Notes under the pieces: model-generated
The model's database searches: none
What the model was told of the DNA's origin: nothing
The model's input: the letters and a program-made list of their open reading frames with translations, nothing else
Shown: one piece after another, positions 1 to 7,524 of the stretch
Layout: every line of letters starts with the position of its first letter
How positions within the stretch are numbered: position 1 is the stretch's first letter
Made by a program: the position numbers and the translations under genes
Assembly: GCF_001854805.1 (NCBI RefSeq)
Contig: NZ_MBLO01000242.1
Span: 1-54,701 of the forward strand
Direction: 5' to 3'
Length of the DNA stretch: 54,701 bases
Origin: Pseudofrankia coriaricola
GTDB lineage: Bacteria > Actinomycetota > Actinomycetes > Frankiales > Frankiaceae

Positions 1-846
1 CTCCACCTCCTCGCGGCGCAGCGTCACCCAGGCGAACACGCCGGGCAGGGTCACCGGGACGGAGGCCTCGTCGTCGGCGGCCAGCGTCTCCTTGGCGGCG
101 ACGACCTCGTGGCGCAGCCGGCCGAGAGCGGTGACCGTCGCCGGGTCGGACCGGTCCAGCCCCGCCGCGGCCGGGCCGGCGGCGGACAGCACGTGCTCGA
201 GCAGGAGCGTGTCCAGGTCGACGCCGCCGGTGTGGGCGAGCCCGGTCGGCGAGCCGACGACCTCGGCGCCGTAGTCGGTGACGGACAGCACCGCCGTCTC
301 GCACGTGCCCGCGCCGAAGTCGTAGACGGCGACCAGGTCGGTGGACCGGCCAGGCGTCCTGCTCGCGGCGCGTCGCGCCAGCACGGCGCCGCGAGCCTCC
401 GCCGCCGGCGCCGCGGACACCCGGATGTCGCGCACGTTGAGCCGTTCCAGCGCCTCGCTGAACAACTCCCGGCGCCGCGCGTTCCAGCTCGTCGGAAACG
501 TGACGACAACCTGGTCGGGATCCGACCCGCGTGTCTCCGCCGCCACCGTGATGACCCGTTCCAGGAAACGGGTGACCAGCCCCTCCGGCGCATATGCGCC
601 GCCACCGATCATGATGGGGGAGGAGTCGCCGACGCGGCGCGCGAATCCTTCTGTCGCGCGCGCCGGATCGGTCAGTGCGCGCCGTGAGGCGGCGCGGCCG
701 AACGAGAGCGTTCCGGTCGGCGGGAAATAGAGCACCGTCGGTATGGACGGGCCGCCCGCGACCGTGAGGACCTGTGGCCAGTCTCCGTCCGAAATGGCGA
801 CGACGGTGTTGGCTGTGCCGATGTCGATGCCGAGCTGGTAGCCCAT
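1..846 (-). CDS. Hsp70-family (DnaK-like) protein, 3' part cut by window edge
   Basis: The ATG at 846 opens a frame that runs without a stop to base 1 (282 codons), so the C-terminal half is missing. The N-terminus shows the actin-like ATPase phosphate-1 motif (GIDIGTANTVVAI) and, near residue 165, a second phosphate-type motif (VYDFGAGTCETAVL), as in Hsp70 nucleotide-binding domains. The substrate-binding domain is not visible, so a true chaperone cannot be told from the actinobacterial Hsp70-like proteins that often sit beside kinase and WD40 genes. It lies downstream of the WD40 kinase on the same strand, 250 bp away, and may share its transcript. Loss of the usual T-K context in the first loop argues against housekeeping DnaK. 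The family call is firm; the role is not. Confidence 0.85.
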   Translation of the reverse strand, partial: MGYQLGIDIGTANTVVAISDGDWPQVLTVAGGPSIPTVLYFPPTGTLSFGRAASRRALTDPARATEGFARRVGDSSPIMIGGGAYAPEGLVTRFLERVITVAAETRGSDPDQVVVTFPTSWNARRRELFSEALERLNVRDIRVSAAPAAEARGAVLARRAASRTPGRSTDLVAVYDFGAGTCETAVLSVTDYGAEVVGSPTGLAHTGGVDLDTLLLEHVLSAAGPAAAGLDRSDPATVTALGRLRHEVVAAKETLAADDEASVPVTLPGVFAWVTLRREEVE

Positions 847-1096
847 GGCTATCCCCTGTGCTTCCTGCCGCCTCACGCCGAGGCCGCGGTCATGGCGGCC
901 CCGGCAGTGTTCCCCGGTTGGCTGTTCTGATGGTGAGTCAACACGATCGAGTGCTTTCGGCGGTGGCCGGCCGTTTCCGACGGCTGGCCGCCGTCTGCTG
1001 TCCTGGAGATTTCCCCCTACCGCGTGCCCGCCGCCCTTCGGCGTCAGGCCCGCCGTTCCGCCGTTTCCGCCCTGTCCGTCGTTCAGCCATCAGCCA

Positions 1097-3919
1097 TCAG
1101 CCGGTGCAGGGATCCTGGTAGGCCAGGCCCTTGATGAGGCTGGCCCACTCGGTGGCGCTGATCCGGTTCGCCGGGTTTCCGCAGGCGACCGTCACGAGCC
1201 GGGCCGGGTCGGTCGAGCCGAGGGTCACCTCGCCGGCCGAGGCGGCCGGCGCGCTGAGCAGCCACTTCCCGCCGCCGTCGGCGGCCACGTCGCGGAGTAC
1301 CGCATGGCTGTCGAGCGACACGGGTGTCGGGCTGGGCGACCCGGCGCCGAGATCCCAGCCGAGCAACGCGCCACCCGAGTCCGTGCTCGCGACCAGGGTC
1401 CTCCCAACCGGTACGACGTCGAGGACGCGGGACTGGTGCCCGCGCCATTCCTGGCCCACAGACTTCGGGTTCGCCAGGTCCGTGATGTCCCACAGCCGTA
1501 CGGTCGCGTCATCGTTTCCGGTGACCAGGTGCTTGCCATCAGGCAGGAACGCGACCGCGTTGACCTGGCCCGCCACTCCCGACGTCTGGCCACGCTCGGC
1601 CGGGTTCTTCGGATCCCTGATGTCCAGGAGGCTGACCGTGCCGCCCGCCCCCGCGATCGCCAGGGTGCGCCCGTCGGGGCTGAGCGCGATGTCGGTCGTC
1701 AGCCCGGTGCTTCGCCACGACCGCAGGAAACGCGGGTTGGCCGGGTCGCTGACGTCCCACAGGCCGGTCACCTGGCTCAGGTCTGTCGTCGCGAGTAGCT
1801 TGCCGTCGCCCGAGAGCGCCAGCCGCGCCACCTGGCCCACCTCGTCAGGGGGGACCTGGGCGAGAGGCCTGGGCGCGCGCGGGTCGGTCAGCTCCCAGAG
1901 GTGGCCGGCCTCGCCACCTGTCACCAGGCCGCCGGCGGGCAGGAATCGCGGGCCGAGGGCGGTCGGCCCGGCGCCGACGCTGGACGTTGTGACGTCGGCG
2001 ACCTGCGTCGGGCTGCCCGGGTTCGACAGGTCCCACAGCCGCAGGTGACCGGCGTCATCGGTCGCGGCGGCGAGCCTGCCGTCGGCGGAGAGCGTGTCGC
2101 CGGTGTAGGCCGCGGCGGATCCCGGCAAGGTGGCCCAGGAGTCCGCGGTGAACGAGGCGACCATCGCCGCCGAGGCGGCCTCGGTCGGCGCGATCCGGTA
2201 GGCGGCAAGGCTGAGCCGTTTCGCCCTGGCCGGGTCGCCTGCCCGGGCGGCGGCGGCCTGTTGGGCAAGACTGGTGGAAAGCTCGGCTCGGTTCGCCGCG
2301 GAGCCGCCGCCGTTCGCGATCGCCAGCGGGATGGTGACGGCCGCGACCGCTAGTACCGCGAGCCCCGCGATGACAAGAAGCGCCTTGCGCCGGCCCGGAC
2401 GCCGGCTGGCGTAGTCGTGACCCTCGTCGGGCTGGCCGCCGGCCACTCCCGCGCCACCGGTCAGCGAGGTCGGCGGCGCCTGGCGGCTGACCGTCGGCGC
2501 GGGCCCGTCGCCCGAGCCGGGCCGGTCGCCCGAGCCGACTTCCGGGCCCCGGCTGGCGACGGGCGCCGGCGACCGGGGCGTACGCGGCGGGCCACCCGAC
2601 GTGGGCGCGGCGGGCGGCTGGGATCGCGGAGCACCGGGGCCGCGCGACGGCGGGCTCACCGGACCGCCCGACCGGGCGGCCGGGCCGGCCGCTCCCGGGC
2701 GGGCCGCTCCTGGCGGCCCGGGCAGCGGCGAGGCGGGTGTCGCTGTCCGGCCAGGCGTAGCCGTCGGGCCAGGCGTAGCTGTCGGAGCAGGCGCCGACGA
2801 TGCCCGGGACGTGGTCGCGGGCGGCCTGGACGTCGTCGCCGGCGGCGGAGGGGTGAGCAGGCCGGTCGCGGCGCCGGCCGATCCCGACTGCGGCGTCGCT
2901 CCCGGCGTGGCGGTCACGGGCGGCTCCTCGGCTCCCGGCCCCCGGCCCCCGCGGCTGAACAGGTGGCCGCGGCGCCGCCGCGAGCCTTCGCCCGCGTCGC
3001 CGCCCGCTTCCCGGCCCGAGGCCGGCGCCCCCGCCTGGCCGGCAGCCGAGGCGGCGGTGCCCGGCACAAGATCGCCGCCGCTCATCAGCGCGGCGCGCAG
3101 CGCCTCGGCCGTCGGGCGCCGTTCCGGCTCCTTCTGCAGGGCGGCGTCAACGAGCGGCGCGAGCTCGGCGGGAACACCGTCGATGTTCGCGGGCTCGTAG
3201 AGGATCCGGTAGAGCAACGCCTCGATCCGGCCCTCGCCGAACGGCGCCCGGCCGGTCGCGGCGAAGATTGTGATGGCGCCCCAGGCGAAGATGTCCGCCG
3301 CGGAGGTCACCGGGGAGTCCAGGATCTGCTCGGGCGCCATGTAGCCAGGAGTGCCGATCGCGTGCCGCGCGGTGCGGCTGAACTCGCCGGACCCCTCGAA
3401 GTCACGCGCCAGGCCGAAGTCGATCACCTTTGGCCCGACCGGGGAGAGCAGCACGTTCGCCGGCGTGAGATCGCGGTGCACGATGCCGGCGGCATGGATG
3501 GCCGAGAGCGCGGTCGCGACCGACAGCGCCAGCTGTTCCAGGTCGGCCGGGCGCATCGGGCCCCGCCGGGCGACCATCTTCGACAGCGTCGGGCCTTCGA
3601 CGTACTCCGTCACCAGGTAGGGATTCGGCCCGTCGGGGTCGGCGTCCAGCACGGCGGCGGTGGTGAACCGTCGGACCCGGCGGGCGCTTTCCGCCTCGCG
3701 CCGAAACCGGCCGCGGAACTCCGGCGCCTCGGCCAGCTCTGGTTTGATGACCTTGATGGCGACGGGAGTACCCTCGGGGGACCGGCCGAGGAAGACGGTT
3801 CCCATGCCTCCCTGGCCCAGGCGGCCGATGATCTCGTACGGGCCCAGTCGCCGAGGGTCGGCGGCGCTTAGAGGGGTTGGGGCGTTCCCGGACACCGGGG
3901 GTGGAGTCGATCCCGCCAC
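1097..3919 (-). CDS. membrane Ser/Thr protein kinase with C-terminal WD40 repeats
   Basis: This is a Hanks-type (PknB-like) kinase of about 940 residues. The kinase domain spans about residues 28-285: glycine loop GQGGMG, ATP lysine in VAIK (about 56), catalytic HRDLTPAN (about 148) and DFG (about 167), followed by GTPGYMAPE. All catalytic residues are present. A Pro/Ala/Gly/Ser-rich linker of about 220 residues leads to one transmembrane helix (about 513-535). The extracytoplasmic part holds WD40-type units (repeated LWD and HxxxV motifs) and would act as sensor or scaffold. I chose the GTG at 3919 because GGGAGG lies 7 nt upstream; an ATG at 3952 in the same frame lacks a ribosome site. The kinase and WD40 calls are clear; substrates are unknown. 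The Hsp70-like gene follows downstream. Confidence 0.9.
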   Translation of the reverse strand: MAGSTPPPVSGNAPTPLSAADPRRLGPYEIIGRLGQGGMGTVFLGRSPEGTPVAIKVIKPELAEAPEFRGRFRREAESARRVRRFTTAAVLDADPDGPNPYLVTEYVEGPTLSKMVARRGPMRPADLEQLALSVATALSAIHAAGIVHRDLTPANVLLSPVGPKVIDFGLARDFEGSGEFSRTARHAIGTPGYMAPEQILDSPVTSAADIFAWGAITIFAATGRAPFGEGRIEALLYRILYEPANIDGVPAELAPLVDAALQKEPERRPTAEALRAALMSGGDLVPGTAASAAGQAGAPASGREAGGDAGEGSRRRRGHLFSRGGRGPGAEEPPVTATPGATPQSGSAGAATGLLTPPPPATTSRPPATTSRASSAPAPTATPGPTATPGRTATPASPLPGPPGAARPGAAGPAARSGGPVSPPSRGPGAPRSQPPAAPTSGGPPRTPRSPAPVASRGPEVGSGDRPGSGDGPAPTVSRQAPPTSLTGGAGVAGGQPDEGHDYASRRPGRRKALLVIAGLAVLAVAAVTIPLAIANGGGSAANRAELSTSLAQQAAAARAGDPARAKRLSLAAYRIAPTEAASAAMVASFTADSWATLPGSAAAYTGDTLSADGRLAAATDDAGHLRLWDLSNPGSPTQVADVTTSSVGAGPTALGPRFLPAGGLVTGGEAGHLWELTDPRAPRPLAQVPPDEVGQVARLALSGDGKLLATTDLSQVTGLWDVSDPANPRFLRSWRSTGLTTDIALSPDGRTLAIAGAGGTVSLLDIRDPKNPAERGQTSGVAGQVNAVAFLPDGKHLVTGNDDATVRLWDITDLANPKSVGQEWRGHQSRVLDVVPVGRTLVASTDSGGALLGWDLGAGSPSPTPVSLDSHAVLRDVAADGGGKWLLSAPAASAGEVTLGSTDPARLVTVACGNPANRISATEWASLIKGLAYQDPCTG

Positions 3920-4233
3920 CGGATTGCCTCCCGCCTGGACGCAGCGTCGCACTAGTCGTGTCGTCGGTGACGACGCCGACGTGCGACGACGCTCCCCCCC
4001 CAGCCTGGAAAGGCAGCCCCTGGATTGGGGTGTCCGACCTCGGTGGTTGTGCCGCCGACCTTCCCGGCACTGGTCGACACGCTACGCTGTGTCGAACCTG
4101 GCGAGTACCGCGATCGCACTGGGAACCGGCCGGTTGACGGCCATCCGACACCTCCGTGGTGGCGGGTGGGCGGCCCCGCCCGGCCGAGGTGACGCGGCGG
4201 TTCTGGTCAGCGGCTACCGGTGGTCGAGGGCCG
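3920..4233. other. intergenic, 5' region of kinase gene
   Basis: This 314-bp gap lies between the CBS membrane protein gene and the kinase gene, both on the minus strand, so it should carry the kinase promoter. I see no gene in it. The only structured element is a 7-bp inverted repeat at 4074-4095. Confidence 0.6.
4074..4095. promoter_or_regulatory. inverted repeat, possible operator upstream of kinase
   Basis: TCGACAC and GTGTCGA are separated by 8 nt, about 160 bp upstream of the kinase start. The form suits a dimeric regulator site. No -10/-35 pair could be fixed nearby. Confidence 0.3.
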
Positions 4234-5316
4234 TCACGCCGTGCGCTGAGACGCCGGCGCCGCCATCGATCGGACCGGCCGTCCGGCGGCCTCGTCGCGG
4301 ATCTCGCCGACGAGCTCCTCCAGGATGTCCTCCAGCGCGACCAGGCCGAGTGACTCGCCGTGCTCGTCGGTCACCTGGCCCAGGTGCGCGCCCGAGCGCT
4401 GCATGGTCGCCAGGGCGTGGCGCAGCGTCGCGTCCGCCGGCACGTGGACGAGCGGGCGCAGCCATTTGGCCGCGACCGGTGAGGCCCGCCGGTCCGGCCT
4501 GGTCTCGAGAATGTCCTTCAGATGCAGGTAGCCGATGAGGCGGCCGGTGAAGTCGAGCACCGGGAACCGGGTGTAGCCGGTGCTCGCCGCGAGGTCCTCG
4601 ATCTCCCGTGGCGTGACGGTCATCGGCACCGTGACCAGGCCCTCCCGGGGGAGCAGCACGTCGCGGGCGGTCCGCTCGTCGAACGCCAGCGCGCCGCTGA
4701 CCAGGTCGTGCTCGTCCTCCTGGAGCAGCCCCTCCCGGTGCGACTCGTCGACGAGCCCGGCCACCTCGTCGCGGGTGAACACGCTCGCGATCTCGTCCTT
4801 CGGCTCGATCCCGGCAAGCCGCAGGCTGGCGTTAGCGACCCAGTTCAGGGCGTAGATCACCGGGCGCAGCAGCCAGACGAAGCCGGCGAGCGGGGGGGTG
4901 AGCACGAGCGCCGCCCGGTCCGGCCCGGCGAGCGCGATGTTCTTCGGCACCATCTCGCCGATCACCACGTGCAGGAAGGTGACCAGCGCGAGCGCGAACA
5001 CGAACGCGACCGGGTGGACGGCCGCGCCTGGGATCCCCACCGCGTCGAACGGGTGCGCGATCAGGTGCGCGATCGTCGGCTCGGCGAGCGCGCCGAGGCC
5101 GAGGGTGCAGACCGTGACACCGAGCTGGGAGCCGGCGAGCATGATCGAGACACGCTCCATCGCCCGCAGCGTGATCCTGGCGGACCACGACCCGGCGGCC
5201 GCGCGCGGCTCGATCGTGGTCCGCCGCGCCGAGATGAGGGCGAACTCCGACCCGACGAACAGCGCGTTGCCGAGCAGGAGAAGCACGGTCAGCGCCAGCT
5301 TGAGCAGGTCGTTCAT
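4234..5316 (-). CDS. CorC/HlyC-type CBS-domain membrane protein (shorter paralogue)
   Basis: A 360-residue protein of the 'hemolysin family', related to CorC/CNNM divalent-cation (Mg/Co) efflux proteins. Residues 1-190 form the DUF21 membrane domain, starting MNDLLKLALTVLLLLGNALFVGSEFALISARR and keeping the family's GEMVPKNIALA motif. Residues about 200-330 form a CBS pair (TRFPVLDFTGRLIGYLHLKDIL and a second repeat ending GLVALEDILEELVGEI). It lacks the C-terminal CorC_HlyC domain of the upstream paralogue. The ATG at 5316 has GGAGGGG about 6 nt upstream and overlaps the stop of the upstream gene by 4 bp (ATGA), so the two are translationally coupled and may form a heteromer. The family call is secure; the transported ion is not shown. 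Confidence 0.92.
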   Translation of the reverse strand: MNDLLKLALTVLLLLGNALFVGSEFALISARRTTIEPRAAAGSWSARITLRAMERVSIMLAGSQLGVTVCTLGLGALAEPTIAHLIAHPFDAVGIPGAAVHPVAFVFALALVTFLHVVIGEMVPKNIALAGPDRAALVLTPPLAGFVWLLRPVIYALNWVANASLRLAGIEPKDEIASVFTRDEVAGLVDESHREGLLQEDEHDLVSGALAFDERTARDVLLPREGLVTVPMTVTPREIEDLAASTGYTRFPVLDFTGRLIGYLHLKDILETRPDRRASPVAAKWLRPLVHVPADATLRHALATMQRSGAHLGQVTDEHGESLGLVALEDILEELVGEIRDEAAGRPVRSMAAPASQRTA

Positions 5317-6956
5317 CGACGCCCCTCCGCCGTCGCGGTGTGGCCGCGCCGGCTGTGGGCGCGCGGCGGGTGCGTGGGTGGCAGCGCCCGGCGCGGGTCC
5401 ACCACCGTGTCACCCTCGGTGAGGCCGTCGCCGTCGCCGTCACCCGGCCTGGCCTGTTCCCTGGAGCCGGCCTGGCCCGCCGGATCGGCGGGATCGACAG
5501 GATCGGCGGAACCGGGACGGCCGTCGTCGCCGTCGTCCGGGCGCGGCTCGCCGGCCGGACGGGCGCCGCCTCGCCTGCGTTCCGCGCGGCCCGGGTCGGC
5601 CGTCTCGCCCTCGCGGTCCGCGCGGAAAGCGCGGTCCGCGTGGTCCCGGTGGGAGTGGCCGCCGGCCGGTGGCTCGAGGCGGACGCGGTCGACGCGGCGG
5701 CCGTCCATCCGCTCCACGGTGTAGCGGACGCCGGCGGTCTCGACCGTGTCCCCGGCAGCCGGGATGCGCCCGAGCGCGGCCGCCATCAGCCCGCCGAGCG
5801 TCTGGTAGGCGTCGTCCGTCGGCACCGGCACTCCGGTCAGCTCCTCGGCCTCCTCCGGGCGCAGCAGGCCGGACAGCGCCCAGCTGCCGTCGCGGTGACG
5901 GACCGCTCGTGGGCTCACCCGGTCGTGCTCGTCGACGACGTCGCCGACGATCTCCTCGATCAGGTCCTCGGCGGTGACCAGGCCGTCGGTGCCGCCGAAC
6001 TCGTCGACGACGATCGCCATCTGCAGGCCGCCGGCGCGCAGCTGCTCCAGCAGCGGCTCCAGCGGCATGCCCGATGTGACGGTGACGGCGGGGGCCATCA
6101 CGGACCGGACGGGCGTGATCGTCCGGGCGTCCTCCGGCACGGCCACCGCGTGCTTGATGTGGACCAGGCCGACGACGTCGTCGCTGTCCTCGCCCAGCAC
6201 GGGGAAGCGGGAGTGCCCGGTGCGCCTGGTCAGCGCGATCACCGCGGAGACCGGCTCGTCGGCGCTGATCGAGCGCATCCGCACCCGTGGGGTCATCACG
6301 TCCTGCGCCGTGCGGTCGCCGAACAGCAGCGAGCGCTGCACGAGCGTCGCGGTCTCCCTCGGCAGCGCGCCGTGCTCGGCCGACCGGCCGACCAGCGAGA
6401 ACAGCTCCTGGGCCGAGCGGGCCGAGGCGAGCTCTTCGCGAGGGGTGATCCCGAGCCGGCTCAGCAGCAGGTTCGCCGCCCCGTTGAGAAACCTGATCAC
6501 CGGGTGGGTGGCCCTGGTGAAGCCGCGTTGGAAGCGCTGGGTCGCCTTCGCCGTGCCCAGCGGGCGCGCGAGCGCCACGTTTTTCGGCACCAGCTCGCCG
6601 AAGACCATCGTCAGCGCGGTGGCGATGACCAGCGCCAGCGTCACCGACAGCGTGCCCGCCAGCTTCTCGGACGCGCCGAGCGTGGCGAGCGGGCTGTCGA
6701 GGAGCTCCGCGATGGCCGGCTGGGCGAGGTAGCCGATGCCGAGGTTGGTCAGCGTGATGCCGAGCTGGGCGCCGGAGAGCTGGGTCGACAGGGTGCGCAG
6801 CGCGGTCAGGGTGCCGCGGGCGGTGCGGTCGCCGCGCTGCGCGGCGCGCTCGACGCTCGACCGGTCGACCGTGACGAGCGCGAACTCGGCGGCCACGAAC
6901 AGCCCGCAGCCAGCGAGCAGCAGAACGCCGAGAGCGAGAAGGAGCGCCTGGATCAA
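5313..6956 (-). CDS. CorC/HlyC-type CBS-domain membrane protein (longer paralogue)
   Basis: A 547-residue protein with the order DUF21 membrane domain (about 1-195, with GELVPKNVALA), CBS pair (about 205-330), CorC_HlyC domain (about 345-430) and a long charged Asp/Arg/Gly/Pro tail that is probably disordered. It starts with TTG at 6956, supported by GGAGG 7 nt upstream; no ATG fits as well. It is the first gene of a two-gene coupled operon. The tail overlaps the start of the partner gene and is poor in hydrophobic residues. Family members are linked to divalent-cation efflux and membrane-stress tolerance; the substrate here is inferred only. Confidence 0.92.
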   Translation of the reverse strand: MIQALLLALGVLLLAGCGLFVAAEFALVTVDRSSVERAAQRGDRTARGTLTALRTLSTQLSGAQLGITLTNLGIGYLAQPAIAELLDSPLATLGASEKLAGTLSVTLALVIATALTMVFGELVPKNVALARPLGTAKATQRFQRGFTRATHPVIRFLNGAANLLLSRLGITPREELASARSAQELFSLVGRSAEHGALPRETATLVQRSLLFGDRTAQDVMTPRVRMRSISADEPVSAVIALTRRTGHSRFPVLGEDSDDVVGLVHIKHAVAVPEDARTITPVRSVMAPAVTVTSGMPLEPLLEQLRAGGLQMAIVVDEFGGTDGLVTAEDLIEEIVGDVVDEHDRVSPRAVRHRDGSWALSGLLRPEEAEELTGVPVPTDDAYQTLGGLMAAALGRIPAAGDTVETAGVRYTVERMDGRRVDRVRLEPPAGGHSHRDHADRAFRADREGETADPGRAERRRGGARPAGEPRPDDGDDGRPGSADPVDPADPAGQAGSREQARPGDGDGDGLTEGDTVVDPRRALPPTHPPRAHSRRGHTATAEGRR

Positions 6957-7524
6957 GGCTCGACCTCCGCGGGCGCTCCCATACGCGAGGGTCGGTTCGG
7001 ACTACAGCCGGTATCGCCGGAGCCGCTCATGATCCCTTCCGTCGTCGGGGGTCCGGAAACGTCTCCCGGACGGACCTCGTGGGCCTCCAGGACGGCACCC
7101 GTAGGTGGTTCCCCAGCCGGCCCGCCGAAGCGGGCGGCCGGCGCCGGCGCGGGAAGGCCCACGTGTGCCACGCCGGCCGGCGGCCAGGCACCCGGCCGCC
7201 CGTACGGATGTCTCCGTTACCGGGTGTTTCCGGGCCTGGCCGTCGGTACCTGCTCTAGGTACCCAGCTGACGTGGTGCGATGCGGCGCCCGGCCCGGGCG
7301 CGCCTCGCGGGTCCATACCCGATCGTAAGTGGTCCGGCGACTCTTGGGGATCCCTCGTGTCGTCCTGGCGGCCCGTGCCGTCTTCCGCTGTCCTTTGTCG
7401 CTGTCCTTTGTCGCTGTCCTTTGCCGCCAAGGCACGAGGTCCACCGCCCGGGTAGGGCACGTCGATCTCGCGGAATGTTACTGTCTGCAACTGAGGTGTA
7501 ACTGATTGTTCGGAAGGGGTGGGC
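6957..7524. other. divergent intergenic region
   Basis: The 568 bp between the CBS operon (leftward) and the glycosyltransferase gene (rightward) hold no convincing gene. Seen here: a 6-bp GC hairpin with CGAA loop at 7120-7135, two GGTACC palindromes 7 nt apart (7245-7263), three 13-bp tandem repeats (7386-7424), and a GTTAC/GTAAC inverted repeat just before the glycosyltransferase ribosome site. Confidence 0.6.
7386..7424. repeat. three tandem 13-bp repeats
   Basis: The unit CGCTGTCCTTTGT occurs three times in a row, the last copy ending in C. It lies about 100 bp upstream of the glycosyltransferase start in a divergent promoter region and is less GC-rich than its surroundings. It may be a regulator-binding array or a slipped-strand repeat. 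Confidence 0.8.
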
